Below are positions 45,420-55,589 of a DNA stretch of 64,000 nucleotides, one piece after another. The notes under the pieces are model-generated. The model made no database searches, was not told the origin of the DNA, and saw only the letters and a program-made list of their open reading frames with translations. The DNA comes from Bacteroidota bacterium. Lineage in GTDB: Bacteria; Bacteroidota; Bacteroidia; Bacteroidales; JAADJA01. Location: the NCBI GenBank assembly GCA_020444515.1, contig JAHLKX010000002.1, positions 584,146 to 648,145 on the forward strand, written 5' to 3'. The translations under genes and the position numbers were made by a program. Within the stretch, counting starts at the first letter, position 1. Each line of letters starts with the position of its first letter.

Positions 45420-47024
45420 TTATTTGTTGTGTGTATTTAACCTGGTCATTTCGTAATCTCTTCCGGAAGATTCAGGATAACCATAGGCCCTCGGATATAG
45501 CAGTTTCCCTTTTTCACAAAGTTTATTATCACCACCTTTTTCCTCTTCGACCGGCCTACCCAACTCATGAATGACAGGATCATCGCGGTCGGCATATACA
45601 ACCCATGACACCGATCTATCTGGTTCTCCAATTATTATAAAACCATTGTTTTCCCATTGGTAGGCGGTTAGAAATGGAACATCAATGCAAGTCAGGTATA
45701 CAGTTGCTTCATTTTCTTTTGATAATGCAACAAAGTAATCCGGGAGTTCTACTCTTGCCTGGCCATTTTTATCAAGTTGTATTTTCCCTCTGTAAATCAA
45801 TAGGTTTTCAGGTGACTCAACAAAATTGTGACGGAGCAGTTTGTTTTCAGGATCGAGCGGATGATCAATGATGAAGGATCCGGCACCTTTGCCAAGTGTA
45901 CCTGAAACATATACATTACCTGAAAAATAACCTGCCCAACCGGATGAACTTTGACCAAAAATACCATAACTTGTTGCAGACACGGCATAAACTCCTGTCC
46001 CATCAGGGCTCCATCCCTGAATGGCATCTAATGAGCCAGTTGAATTAACCTGTAATTTGCGAATTGGACTTTCAGTGCCAATACCCACTTTGCCTGAGCT
46101 TTCAATAAACAGTTTTGTAGTGCCATTGGTTTGCAAATGCATATCAGCCCAACTGCCCCCTCCTGCATGTGCATTGATTTTAAAGCCTGTTCCTCCACCT
46201 TCATGATAAATTTCGCCATATACTGTGGCGTAGGAGGGATCTTCCCCAATTCGTATTCTATCATTGACATGCAATTTCGCATCGGGTGTGGACGTTCCAA
46301 TCCCAACATTGCCAGAGGCATATAAATCCCCGGTAAAATAGCCTGCCCAGCCACCGTTGCTAAATCCTCGAACTGCATCTCCTCCGAACCAATTCCATCC
46401 GTAAACTCCATAACTGTCAGCACTTCCACCAACCCCATAAATACCAGCTTGTTGATATCCGGAAGATACACCACTTATACCTGTTGCGTCAGGACTTTCA
46501 CCCATTATTGCAGAACCAGTTGCTGTTGTCACATTTAGTTTATAAAAAAGAGATGATGATCCTATACCAACATTTCCTGTATTAGCGGACAGTAAATCAT
46601 TTCCATCCCTGATCCAATCACCGTCATTATCTGAATATAATGCATAAGGAACACTCAATAACATAGACGTTCCCAATGAAACATAAGTACTAAGTCCATT
46701 ATCCCAAATTTCAATCTCAATAAATTTTTCATTGAGGTTCCATTCAATATTCTGGAAATCATATCCATTGCCGGGTGTTCCCCATCCAATAAACAGGTTG
46801 ATTAACCCAAACTGATTGGATGTAACTGAATGAGTTTCTTGGTAAATAACTGGGCCAGCTGCCCATCCATCCAGAATGCTGATTTGTATGTCGATGGTTT
46901 CATTTGAGAGGATTTCTCCTGTTGCATCCCTTACCACTGCCTGGTATTTGAAGGCCTGCGGGGGCTGGGCTGATGCAATAATTATCATCACCACCAATAG
47001 TAAAATTATATTAAGTCGTTTCAT
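45420..47024 (-). CDS. Tail-fibre-like surface protein with IDHPLDP C-terminal domain (paralogue 2)
   Basis: Same plan as its neighbours: signal peptide (1-19), PPQAFKYQAVVRDATGEI domain, three VGIGSSS- or VGIGTxTP-type fibre repeats alternating with GVYGWNWFGGDAVRGFSNGG-like stretches, and the GSFIIDHPLDPENKLLRHNF domain. Its middle also contains a DRIRIGEDPSYATVYGEIYH segment that is shared with the 51272-52321 gene, so sequence has moved between operon members. The downstream gap is 12 bases. No known catalytic residues. A structural surface role is most likely. Confidence 0.82.
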   Translation of the reverse strand: MKRLNIILLLVVMIIIASAQPPQAFKYQAVVRDATGEILSNETIDIQISILDGWAAGPVIYQETHSVTSNQFGLINLFIGWGTPGNGYDFQNIEWNLNEKFIEIEIWDNGLSTYVSLGTSMLLSVPYALYSDNDGDWIRDGNDLLSANTGNVGIGSSSLFYKLNVTTATGSAIMGESPDATGISGVSSGYQQAGIYGVGGSADSYGVYGWNWFGGDAVRGFSNGGWAGYFTGDLYASGNVGIGTSTPDAKLHVNDRIRIGEDPSYATVYGEIYHEGGGTGFKINAHAGGGSWADMHLQTNGTTKLFIESSGKVGIGTESPIRKLQVNSTGSLDAIQGWSPDGTGVYAVSATSYGIFGQSSSGWAGYFSGNVYVSGTLGKGAGSFIIDHPLDPENKLLRHNFVESPENLLIYRGKIQLDKNGQARVELPDYFVALSKENEATVYLTCIDVPFLTAYQWENNGFIIIGEPDRSVSWVVYADRDDPVIHELGRPVEEEKGGDNKLCEKGKLLYPRAYGYPESSGRDYEMTRLNTHNK

Positions 47025-47036
47025 AGGTTTATAGAT

Positions 47037-48653
47037 TTATTTGTTTTGTGTATTTAACCTGGTCATTTCGTAATCTCTTCCGTATGATTCAGGATAACCA
47101 TATGCCTTCGGATATAGCAGTTTCCCTTTTTCACAAAATTTATTATCACCACCTTTTTCCTCTTCGACCGGCTGGCCTAATTCGTGGATTACCGGATCAT
47201 CACGATCGGCTAAAACTTCCCAGAAAACTTCCCTGTTGTTATCGCCATAAATAATGATTGCTGAATAATCGCTATTCCATTCGGCTCCGGTTAGAAATGG
47301 CCTGCCAACCGATGTCAAGTGGATAGAAGCTTCATCTTCTTTGGTTAAAGCCTGGAAATATTCAGGCATTTCAACTACTGCTTCACCATTTGAATTCAAT
47401 GCTGCTTTTCCTCTGTATATTAAAAGATTTTCTGGTGATTCCACAAAATTGTGGCGGAGAAGTTTATTTTCTGGATCCAATGGATGATCAATTAAAAATG
47501 ATCCAGCTCCTTTTGATAAGGTACCTGTCACATTAACCTTACCGACAAAATACCCAGCGAAATTATTTGGATTGTCAGTGGTTCCGTAAACTCCTGTATT
47601 TGAAATAGACTGTCCCCAAACCCCGATGCTATTATCGCTGTATCCATGGACGCCCGTCGAGTTTTCGCTTTTTCCATATACGGCATCAATATAATTTGAT
47701 TGAACTTCGAGTTTTCCGGTAGGGCTTGTTGTTCCAATTCCGACACGTCCTGAAATGACATTCATTATTGTGTTTTCTCCTGTCTGATAGTTTAATGCCA
47801 GGCCGGTGCCTAAAGACTCAATGTCGACCAAAGTTCCGGTATTTCTCATCCTGAGACCTTTACTAGTGGTTCCGATAAGCGTTGTGCCATTAACTTCTAA
47901 TTTATAAGTTGGAGTTATGGTTCCTATGCCAACATTTTCAGAAAAATAACCATCACCAGCAAAAAACCCAGCCCATCCACCTGCACTGTAGCCTCTTACT
48001 GCTATTCCTCCATATCCATTATAACCATAAACTCCCCAGCTGTTGGCAGTTTGCCCCTGACCAATCACTCCTGCTGCTGCACTTCCGGATGATTTCCCAT
48101 TAATCGCATAACTATCCGAACTAGTAGCCAAAATAGCCGTGTTTGTTCCTCCCAAGACATCAAGTTTAGCATTGGGCACATTCGTCCCAATTCCAATATC
48201 TCCTGAATTGGAAGAATACAGGTTATTGCCGTCCCGTATCCAATCGTTACTTCCATTTGAATGGAGGGAATATGGGACACTTAATAGTTGAGTGGTTCCC
48301 ATGGAAATATAACTCCCACCTCCGGTCAGATCTACCTCCACTTCAATAAATTTTTGAAGGTTATTCCAATCAATATTTAAAAATGCGTAACCAACTTCTG
48401 GTATTCCCCATCCAATATTCAGGGTAATCAATCCGAATTGATTAGTAGTAACAATATGTGTTTCCTGGTAAATAACCGCACCTCCAGACCAGTCATTTCT
48501 TATACTTATTCTTACTCCAATTGTCTCGTTAGAAATTATATCTCCACTTGCATCCCTTACTACAGCCTGGTATTTGAATGCTTGTGGGGGTTGGGCTTCC
48601 AATAAAATAGTTACTGTAAATAGTAAAAAAAATAACAAGTTTTTTGTTTTCAT
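47037..48653 (-). CDS. Tail-fibre-like surface protein with IDHPLDP C-terminal domain (paralogue 3)
   Basis: Signal peptide (1-20), PPQAFKYQAVVRDASGDI domain, IGIGTNVPNAKLDVLG, VGIGTITPTYKLEV and VGIGTTSPTGKLEVQ fibre repeats interleaved with GVYGYNGYGGIAVRGYSAGG-type stretches, then GSFLIDHPLDPENKLLRHNF and an end nearly identical to paralogue 2 (EEEKGGDNKFCEKGKLLYPK). The near identity of the ends against the varied middles suggests conserved folding or assembly parts around a changing display region. It follows the sialidase-like gene by 28 bases and precedes paralogue 2 by 12. Confidence 0.82.
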   Translation of the reverse strand: MKTKNLLFFLLFTVTILLEAQPPQAFKYQAVVRDASGDIISNETIGVRISIRNDWSGGAVIYQETHIVTTNQFGLITLNIGWGIPEVGYAFLNIDWNNLQKFIEVEVDLTGGGSYISMGTTQLLSVPYSLHSNGSNDWIRDGNNLYSSNSGDIGIGTNVPNAKLDVLGGTNTAILATSSDSYAINGKSSGSAAAGVIGQGQTANSWGVYGYNGYGGIAVRGYSAGGWAGFFAGDGYFSENVGIGTITPTYKLEVNGTTLIGTTSKGLRMRNTGTLVDIESLGTGLALNYQTGENTIMNVISGRVGIGTTSPTGKLEVQSNYIDAVYGKSENSTGVHGYSDNSIGVWGQSISNTGVYGTTDNPNNFAGYFVGKVNVTGTLSKGAGSFLIDHPLDPENKLLRHNFVESPENLLIYRGKAALNSNGEAVVEMPEYFQALTKEDEASIHLTSVGRPFLTGAEWNSDYSAIIIYGDNNREVFWEVLADRDDPVIHELGQPVEEEKGGDNKFCEKGKLLYPKAYGYPESYGRDYEMTRLNTQNK

Positions 48654-48681
48654 AATATTAGGAATTAAGTCTATTGATAAA

Positions 48682-51240
48682 TTATTTTTCGTCTTTTATA
48701 TTTTTTTCTGATTGTACTTCATAATTATAAATATTGTCTGGAATGCCAGCTCCGCAAGGACCCAGGTAAGCTTTAAATTTTGATCCATTAATAGCACGGA
48801 ATCCAGGTAGTAAATGAATTTCATTACCAGCCTTAAAATAACCTTCCTGTCCAACACCCTGGTTGTATACCCTGGTAGAATTGATCCAATCGCTGGCCTG
48901 GTAGTATGAGTAACCGATAGGCGCTAGACCTCCTAATGTCCAGCCTGTTTCACAGCTGGTATAGGTTGTTGACCGCCATAAACCACGTCCAAAGGTTCCG
49001 GCAGTTATTTGATTCGTCGCTTCATTAATTTCAAGGTCCAGGACTGGGACAGTTGGAAGCCAGTTAGAAAATGGAATCCAGTCATTTAAATTGTTATCCC
49101 TGTAAAAAACCCCTATATCAGTCCCAATATATATGGCATCATCAGGTGAACCATCTGTATCCTCATAGGCAATACAATTTACAATTATGTTTGGCAAAGA
49201 CCCTGTAATATTAGTCCAGGATGATCCTCCATTTGTTGAGCGATACACCTTCTCACCATCTTCAAAACCTTCAAGCGTTACAAAAACATCCAGAGAATAA
49301 TCAGGATTGACTGCAATAAAATTAACTCTAACTGAAGGCAAACCGTTTGATATGTCATACCAAATTCCTCCACCATCATTTGACCTGTAGATATCATATC
49401 CGCCACTGGCATATATTCTATCAGGATTATTTGTTCCAATGGCCAAAGCCTCATCTCCCTCTGCACCCATATTTGTCCAGGAATCTCCACCGTTGGTGCT
49501 TTTGTATACAGGACCGTATCCTGCATAAATAATGTTTGAATTGGTCGGATCCATCATCAAAGGTGTGATCCATGGTCCCCAAATATCATAAGGTTGAATA
49601 CTGTCTGCACTTGCCCCACCATCATAAGATTTTCTCAACGTTCCATATTGGTAGGTTAAATACATTATATCGGGATTCGTGTGATCAATCATACAATCCA
49701 TACCATCTGCACCCAGTATATGGGTACATGATGATCCACCTGTCCATTTGTTGGTGCCATTGTCTTGTGTTCCTCCAATTATAAGGTTTAGATCTGGTTC
49801 ATAACCTGCAATGCGATAATATTGCATAATAGAAATACCCGATGAAAGATCAGACCAATTGTTACCAAAATCGGTAGATTTATAAATACCACCATCACTT
49901 CCGCAATACAGGTGGTTATTGAGCGGATTAATTTCCAAAGCATGAATGTCAGCATGTGTATATCCAATTGAATTATTATCATGTTTCCAGTAGGAAGTGA
50001 TAGTCCAGCTGCTCCCATAATCGTTGGATACCCAGGTATTAATTCCTCCAACCATAACATAAGCATAGTCTGATCTTGAAATTGCAATAGCCAGGTCATA
50101 TCCAGCCTGATCTTTATCCCCACCCCCTGAAGCATCTGGACCAATGATATTGGGCGAGTTGGATTGCATATAAAAGTTTTCTCCACTATCATTTGAAAGG
50201 TAGACACCTACAAAAGTAGCATCCGAATATGATGGACCACAAAGCAAGTAAATCTGGTCGCTGTTATCAGGTGTAACACCAATTTCCATTCGTATTGAAT
50301 TTGTTGGAACACCAAATATTTTTTGAATCCATGTTTCACCTGTATCTGTGGATTTAAAAAACTCATCATTTCTAGTGGCATACATTGTAGATGGATCTCC
50401 CGGCTTAAAATCAATATCAAAAAATGTTTCATCAGCTTCTTTCGTCCATGTTTCCCATCCATCTATTGTTTTGTAAATCCCATCTGTTGTAGCAGCAAAA
50501 AGAATATTGTAATTTGTGGGATGCATTTTTAGTTTGTAGCCTCTAATATTGTCCTCGATATCATAGGAAAAACCTGTTTTAGACCAGGAAAGGCCACCAT
50601 TATTTGATTTTAGTACACCAATGGATTTTGTGTCTCCTCCATCACCATCACCAGTAAGGATATAGATGATATTAGGATTAGACGGGTGCACTACAATTCC
50701 TGAAACACCAATACTAGGTATACCATTGCACATATTTATCCAGGTATTTCCATCATCGGTTGTTTTCCACATCCCACCTGAAGGCGTACCAATATAAAGA
50801 GTGTTGGGATCGGTTGGATGAAATGCAATACAATTCACCCTTCCAATTCCAGGATTCCAGCCATTGCCATTTACATAACTTGTAGGTCCCAGCTGGTACC
50901 AGGAACCATTAGTAACATCAGACGGATCAGGATCTTTGTATTGAGGATTGTTATCAAGGTACTCCTTGTAAGCTATCCAATTCAATAATGTATGATTCGT
51001 GATTTTGCCGTCAGGGGTAAGTCTGCGTTCATTCCAGTATTCCCAACGTTTCCATTGTTTGTAACCTGTTCCTCTTCCTTTATCTCTGGTAGCAAAATAG
51101 TTTTCGGTTTGTTCCTGGATCTGTATAAAGTCATCTGTTTTAGCATTGAGCCAAATATCAAAATTTGATTCCTGCCCTGATATGCTGGCTGTGCAGAAAG
51201 TTAAAATGATGATGATTATGTATGTATATATATTTTTCAT
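48682..51240 (-). CDS. Sialidase/xyloglucanase-like BNR-repeat protein with 3-coathanger-stack-like C-terminus
   Basis: The ATG at 51240 (MKNIYTYIIIIILTFCTASIS) gives a signal peptide; a longer frame from 51270 adds an unlikely N-terminus. The 852 residues are a beta-propeller with many Asp-box/BNR repeats (for example TTDDGNTWINM, STDTGETWIQ, STNGGDSWTNM, SNDGGGIWYD). Such propellers occur in sialidases, GH74 xyloglucanases and non-enzymatic sortilin-type receptors; I see no clear catalytic set, so activity is open. The end (NEIHLLPGFRAINGSKFKAY) is like the 3-coathanger stack domain of Bacteroidota surface proteins. It lies between the coiled-coil fibre gene and the three IDHPLDP genes, so it probably belongs to the same surface structure. 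Confidence 0.85.
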   Translation of the reverse strand: MKNIYTYIIIIILTFCTASISGQESNFDIWLNAKTDDFIQIQEQTENYFATRDKGRGTGYKQWKRWEYWNERRLTPDGKITNHTLLNWIAYKEYLDNNPQYKDPDPSDVTNGSWYQLGPTSYVNGNGWNPGIGRVNCIAFHPTDPNTLYIGTPSGGMWKTTDDGNTWINMCNGIPSIGVSGIVVHPSNPNIIYILTGDGDGGDTKSIGVLKSNNGGLSWSKTGFSYDIEDNIRGYKLKMHPTNYNILFAATTDGIYKTIDGWETWTKEADETFFDIDFKPGDPSTMYATRNDEFFKSTDTGETWIQKIFGVPTNSIRMEIGVTPDNSDQIYLLCGPSYSDATFVGVYLSNDSGENFYMQSNSPNIIGPDASGGGDKDQAGYDLAIAISRSDYAYVMVGGINTWVSNDYGSSWTITSYWKHDNNSIGYTHADIHALEINPLNNHLYCGSDGGIYKSTDFGNNWSDLSSGISIMQYYRIAGYEPDLNLIIGGTQDNGTNKWTGGSSCTHILGADGMDCMIDHTNPDIMYLTYQYGTLRKSYDGGASADSIQPYDIWGPWITPLMMDPTNSNIIYAGYGPVYKSTNGGDSWTNMGAEGDEALAIGTNNPDRIYASGGYDIYRSNDGGGIWYDISNGLPSVRVNFIAVNPDYSLDVFVTLEGFEDGEKVYRSTNGGSSWTNITGSLPNIIVNCIAYEDTDGSPDDAIYIGTDIGVFYRDNNLNDWIPFSNWLPTVPVLDLEINEATNQITAGTFGRGLWRSTTYTSCETGWTLGGLAPIGYSYYQASDWINSTRVYNQGVGQEGYFKAGNEIHLLPGFRAINGSKFKAYLGPCGAGIPDNIYNYEVQSEKNIKDEK

Positions 51241-51271
51241 TGTCCTGAATTTTGATAATGTGCAAATCAAA

Positions 51272-52321
51272 TTATTGAGATTTCAGAACTTTTCGGAGAC
51301 TCTGATTTTCCTTTTTTAAGGTTTTTAACTCTTCTTGTAAATCATTAATGAGTTTACCTTGTTCGATGGTATAAAGTGTCAATTCTTCCACCTTCTGGAG
51401 AACCAGTTTCTGCATTTCTGCCAGGTGTAACCCATTCTCTTCAATTTCCTTAGCAGAAGGGATTCCGGGGAGATGATTGTATTTTTTGATTTGTTTTTCA
51501 AGGTCAATAAGGTTTAGTAAATTGTATTCTGAAGAAAATACATAATCAGGCCAGTTGTCAGAATATTCAACCATCACTTCTTCACAAGCTACTTTACCAT
51601 CAACTGAAAGTTTGTATCCTGCTGCAAGATCAGTTGTTCCAATGCCCACGTTTCCGCTGCTTTCGATAAACATTTTGGTAGTTCCATTGGTCTGAAAATA
51701 AATATCGGCCCAACTACCGCCACCTGCATTTGAATTTATTACAAATCCATTACCTCCTCCTTCATGATAAAGTTCGCCATATACAGTCGAATAAGTCGGA
51801 TCTTCACCTATCCTAATCCGATCATTCACATGTAATCGGGCATTTGGAGTTGAAGTTCCTATTCCAACATTTCCTGAAATATAATAAATACTGGAATTGT
51901 ACAAATCCCAGTACCCATCAGCTGAACGGCCGGCATACAAAGCATAGGGGACAGATAATAATTCATTCGTTCCCATGGACAAGTAAACGCCACTTCCATC
52001 AACATCAATTTCAACTTCTAAAAATTTTGAATCTGCAAACCAATCAATAAGTGCAAATGAGCCAAGTGTTGGGTTGTATCCAATATTTAGATTTACTAAT
52101 CCAAACTGATTGGTTGTAGTATTAAAAGTTTCCTGATAGATTATTGTTCCTCCAGGAGTTTCATTTCGAATACTAATTATTATTTCAACCGATTGGTTAG
52201 AAACAACATTGCCAGTTTCATTTCTTATTAATGCCTGGTATTTAAATGCCTGGGGAGGCTGACAAAATACACTTACTGAAATTGCTACACAGAGCAAGAT
52301 TAATGAAATTGAGTTTTTCAT
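51272..52321 (-). CDS. Tail-fibre-like surface protein with coiled-coil trimerisation tail
   Basis: The ATG at 52321 is preferred over a GTG two codons earlier. Signal peptide (1-20), PPQAFKYQALIRNETGNV domain, two fibre repeats (VGIGTSTPNARLHVNDRI and VGIGTTDLAAGYKL), and a C-terminal segment (WPDYVFSSEYNLLNLIDLEK, then HLPGIPSAKEIEENG and a heptad coiled coil) that is widespread in fibre proteins of this phylum and takes the place of the S74 chaperone. It is the first gene of the operon running to 42915. The promoter region upstream has exact 21-base-spaced repeats. Confidence 0.85.
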   Translation of the reverse strand: MKNSISLILLCVAISVSVFCQPPQAFKYQALIRNETGNVVSNQSVEIIISIRNETPGGTIIYQETFNTTTNQFGLVNLNIGYNPTLGSFALIDWFADSKFLEVEIDVDGSGVYLSMGTNELLSVPYALYAGRSADGYWDLYNSSIYYISGNVGIGTSTPNARLHVNDRIRIGEDPTYSTVYGELYHEGGGNGFVINSNAGGGSWADIYFQTNGTTKMFIESSGNVGIGTTDLAAGYKLSVDGKVACEEVMVEYSDNWPDYVFSSEYNLLNLIDLEKQIKKYNHLPGIPSAKEIEENGLHLAEMQKLVLQKVEELTLYTIEQGKLINDLQEELKTLKKENQSLRKVLKSQ

Positions 52322-52393
52322 GATCACTTGTTTTTATGATTTATATTTAACTTTTATCCCAAATAGTCGAATCATAAAATTAACATACACAAC

Positions 52394-52440
52394 AGGCTTA
52401 TGAAAGCACATATGTTGCATTCTTTAACACGAATGTTGCA
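52394..52440 (-). promoter_or_regulatory. 21-bp-period direct repeats upstream of the six-gene operon
   Basis: Minus-strand TGCAACAT occurs exactly twice, at 52440-52433 and 52419-52412, 21 bases apart, and AAGCC follows at 52398-52394. A weak -7-like TATGATTC comes 18 bases further on. The arrangement resembles those at 29892-29960 and 31461-31529, though AAGCC is six bases further from the repeats. Confidence 0.45.
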
Positions 52441-52458
52441 CGAAGAAATCAGTTTCAG

Positions 52459-52486
52459 GTTTGAAGTTTGAAGTTCGAAGTTTGGA
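52459..52486. repeat. Tandem heptamer repeat (GTTTGAA x4, degenerate)
   Basis: Four 7-base units (GTTTGAA, GTTTGAA, GTTCGAA, GTTTGGA) lie immediately after the stop of the regulator gene that ends at 52488. No coding or terminator function is apparent. Confidence 0.6.
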
Positions 52487-52487
52487 A

Positions 52488-55418
52488 TTAGGATTGTTCG
52501 ATGTATTCTTTGGGGGTCATGTTAAACTGCTTTAGGAAACATTTTGAGAAATAGGAAAGGTTATTGAAGCCAACAGCATAAACTGTTTCGGCAATGGTGC
52601 CATAATGCTGTTCCAGCAGTTGTGCTGCCCTTTTCAATCGGATGCTTCGAATGAATTCCGTTGCCGACATTCCCGTAAGGGCTTTTAATTTACGGTGTAA
52701 TTGTGATCGGCTTAAATGAATTTCCTCAATCAGGTTATCGACATTTAGGTCGGGATTGGAAAGGTTTCCCTCAATTTTTAAAATCAGTTTTTCGATGAAC
52801 TTTTCGTCAACCGAGGTAATGGCAATGTTATTTGCCTCCAACCTGACCGACTTACTAAAGCGTTCGATTAATTTTTTTCTTTGGTCTATTAAATTTTGTA
52901 CACGTGTTTGTAATTCCTGCCTGTTAAAAGGCTTAGCAATATAATCGTCAGCACCGATTGCGAGACCCCTGATCCTGTCTTCAACCGAAGCCAAAGCAGT
53001 AAGCAGGATAACCGGAATATGGCTGGTTCGTTCGTCATTTTTAAGTTTGTTGGTCAGCTCAATCCCATCCATTTTTGGCATCATCAGGTCGGAAATGATG
53101 ATATCCGGTATGATGTCAATTGCCTTGTCGAGTCCGGCTTCTCCATCCGCGGCCTCTGCAATATCATATTGATCTCCAAAACAGTCTCGAATATAAAGCC
53201 GCATATCCGGATTATCCTCAACTAAAAGCACCTTTAAATGATCTTCATTTAAGGATTCGTTAAGCGGCTCTTTATCTATTTCAATTTTATCTAAAAATTC
53301 CTGTTTGTCTGCATTTGAAACTTGTGTTGGTAAATCTGAACCACTTAAATTGAAATCAGAAATTTCATTTAATTCATAAGCCTCTTCATCAATTGGCAAG
53401 TATACCCTGAAAGTGCTTCCTTTACTTGGTTCACTCTCGACAATTAATTTTCCATGATGAAGTTCAACCAATTCTTTTGACAGGGACAATCCAAGCCCAG
53501 TACCCTCAAAATTCCTGTTTAATCTTGAGTCAATTTGATAGAACCGATCGAAAATAAATGGCAGGTGTTCTTTTGCAATTCCCTGGCCTGTATCACTGAC
53601 GCCAATGCATATAAGCCGTCCCTTGATTGTCTTCAATAGCGGAGGAACATTTTTACGATCAGCAATTGTTGATAATTCAAAGATCACCCTTCCTTTTTCA
53701 GGAGTGAATTTAATTGCATTGGCGAGGAGGTTATAGACTATCTTTTCAAGTTTGTCCTGGTCGAACCAGGCTTCAATTGGCTCCTCAGGAAATCGCGTCT
53801 GGAAATCAATATTTTGTTTTTCAGCCAGTGATTGAAATGACATGACCATGCCTTTTAGAACAGTGTCGATATTCCCCTGGCCAACCTCTAATCTGAGCTT
53901 TCCGGCCTCAAGCTTTGATAAATCAAGTAACTGGTTATCCAGCATCAGCAACCTGCTGGCATTGCGATGCATGATTTTGATCATTTCCTTATCTTCTTGC
54001 CTGGGATTCTTGAGGAGTTTTTCGAGTGGACCCAGGAGCAATGTGAGTGGTGTCCTGAATTCGTGCGAGATATGGGCAAAAAAACGGGATTTGGTCAGGT
54101 TTAATTCTTTTAATTGTTGATTTAATTTTTGCTTATTTCTAAAATTCCAATAAAGAAAAGCAAGAATGACCAGGACAAGTGCTGTAAACCCGATCATGAG
54201 ATTTCGCTGGGAGCGCTGTTGTTTAATCCGAAGCTCTTTTTTCTCACTCTCTAAATTTAACAATGCGATCTCTTTTTCCTTATTGGCCACTTCAAATTTC
54301 GACTCCATTTCAGTGATTTGCCGCACGACTTCAAGATTCTGTATGCTATCATTGTACAATTTATAGAGTTTTTGAAAATAGAATGCTTTGTCAAATCGGT
54401 TCGTTTTAGCATAAGCTTCTGAAAGGATTCGGTAGGCTTCGGTTTGTGTCTCTTTTAAATTTATTGCTTCAGTGATCGCAATGCCTTTCTTTGCAAATTC
54501 GATTGCACGCTGAGGAAGTTCCGATTCAAGATGGTCATTGGCCAGGTTAATATAGCACATGGCAATCCCTGATTTATCATCTATTTCAAGATATTGTTTG
54601 AGTGTACGGCTATGATAATCCATCGCTTTTGTATAATCTTTTTTCTCTAAACTGATTAATCCAAGATTATTGTAGGTAGAGGCTATACCAATGGCATCCC
54701 TAATTTCAAATTTTAAATCAAGGGCTTTTCCGTAATTTTCGGTTGCCTTATCATAGTCTTTTAATTTTAGATAAACATTTCCTATATTGTTATAATTAAC
54801 TGACATCCCAAGTATAAACCCAAGCGCTTTATTTAAAGCGAGAGATTTACCATGGTATTCCAGTGCTTTTTCGAATTGCTTTTGCGAATTATAAATACCC
54901 CCCAGCATATTGTAGATACGGGAAAGCTTTTCATCATTATTATGGTTAGTCGCCAGATTTCTGGCTGTATCCAAATAGCCAAGTGCCTCTTCATACCTAT
55001 TTTGTCTGTTGAAAATGTCACCTAAATCCGTATAACATCCAATAATGCCATTGGTATCATGTATTTTCTGAAAATTGGAAAGTGCACCTTGAAATGCTTC
55101 AGAAGCCTCCAGATAATTACCTTGGATTTTTTCAATAATTCCAATTTGATGCCTTGATGAAGCTATACCAAAAGTATAATCAAGCGTTGTAGAAAGCTGA
55201 AACGCTTGATTGGCATATGAAAGCGCTTTTTCCGGATCCGAGCGACGGTATTCCCAATAAAGATTTAACAAGAGATTGACTTTTGAAGAATCATCAGGTG
55301 ATGCATCAATCAGTTGAGAAAGAGAGTCAATTTTGAAGGTATCCTGAGATGTACTTACTAAAGGGAAAACAACAACTACAATTAAAAGAGAAATTGTATT
55401 TCGAATTAACCCTTTCAT
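52488..55418 (-). CDS. TPR-sensing hybrid two-component regulator with AraC output domain
   Basis: Signal peptide (about 1-25), roughly seven TPR units (about 30-330, for example SVNYNNIGNVYLKLKDYDKA), a membrane segment (about 404-426), HisKA with His452 in FAHISHEFRTPLT, an HATPase with DTGQGIA and GTGLGLSL, a receiver with Asp777 in IISDLMMPKMDG, and an AraC HTH (SATEFIRSIRLKRA ... FNNLSYFSKCF). It differs from the 33009-37073 regulator in having TPRs rather than propellers, so the input is probably a protein or peptide rather than a glycan (inference). It lies between two surface-protein units and is transcribed in the same direction as both. Confidence 0.93.
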   Translation of the reverse strand: MKGLIRNTISLLIVVVVFPLVSTSQDTFKIDSLSQLIDASPDDSSKVNLLLNLYWEYRRSDPEKALSYANQAFQLSTTLDYTFGIASSRHQIGIIEKIQGNYLEASEAFQGALSNFQKIHDTNGIIGCYTDLGDIFNRQNRYEEALGYLDTARNLATNHNNDEKLSRIYNMLGGIYNSQKQFEKALEYHGKSLALNKALGFILGMSVNYNNIGNVYLKLKDYDKATENYGKALDLKFEIRDAIGIASTYNNLGLISLEKKDYTKAMDYHSRTLKQYLEIDDKSGIAMCYINLANDHLESELPQRAIEFAKKGIAITEAINLKETQTEAYRILSEAYAKTNRFDKAFYFQKLYKLYNDSIQNLEVVRQITEMESKFEVANKEKEIALLNLESEKKELRIKQQRSQRNLMIGFTALVLVILAFLYWNFRNKQKLNQQLKELNLTKSRFFAHISHEFRTPLTLLLGPLEKLLKNPRQEDKEMIKIMHRNASRLLMLDNQLLDLSKLEAGKLRLEVGQGNIDTVLKGMVMSFQSLAEKQNIDFQTRFPEEPIEAWFDQDKLEKIVYNLLANAIKFTPEKGRVIFELSTIADRKNVPPLLKTIKGRLICIGVSDTGQGIAKEHLPFIFDRFYQIDSRLNRNFEGTGLGLSLSKELVELHHGKLIVESEPSKGSTFRVYLPIDEEAYELNEISDFNLSGSDLPTQVSNADKQEFLDKIEIDKEPLNESLNEDHLKVLLVEDNPDMRLYIRDCFGDQYDIAEAADGEAGLDKAIDIIPDIIISDLMMPKMDGIELTNKLKNDERTSHIPVILLTALASVEDRIRGLAIGADDYIAKPFNRQELQTRVQNLIDQRKKLIERFSKSVRLEANNIAITSVDEKFIEKLILKIEGNLSNPDLNVDNLIEEIHLSRSQLHRKLKALTGMSATEFIRSIRLKRAAQLLEQHYGTIAETVYAVGFNNLSYFSKCFLKQFNMTPKEYIEQS

Positions 55419-55589
55419 TTTTTAATGGGAAATTTGTCTGACTAAGGTATTGAAATTTTCTGAATAGATCCAACAAAATAAAAATACACTTCAAAGTGGA
55501 AAGTGTGCTTTTAATTGAGAACCTTTTCGCTGTTATAATTTGTGATCAGCAGCTCATATTACGCGCATAGATTATTTCAATCCAATGTA

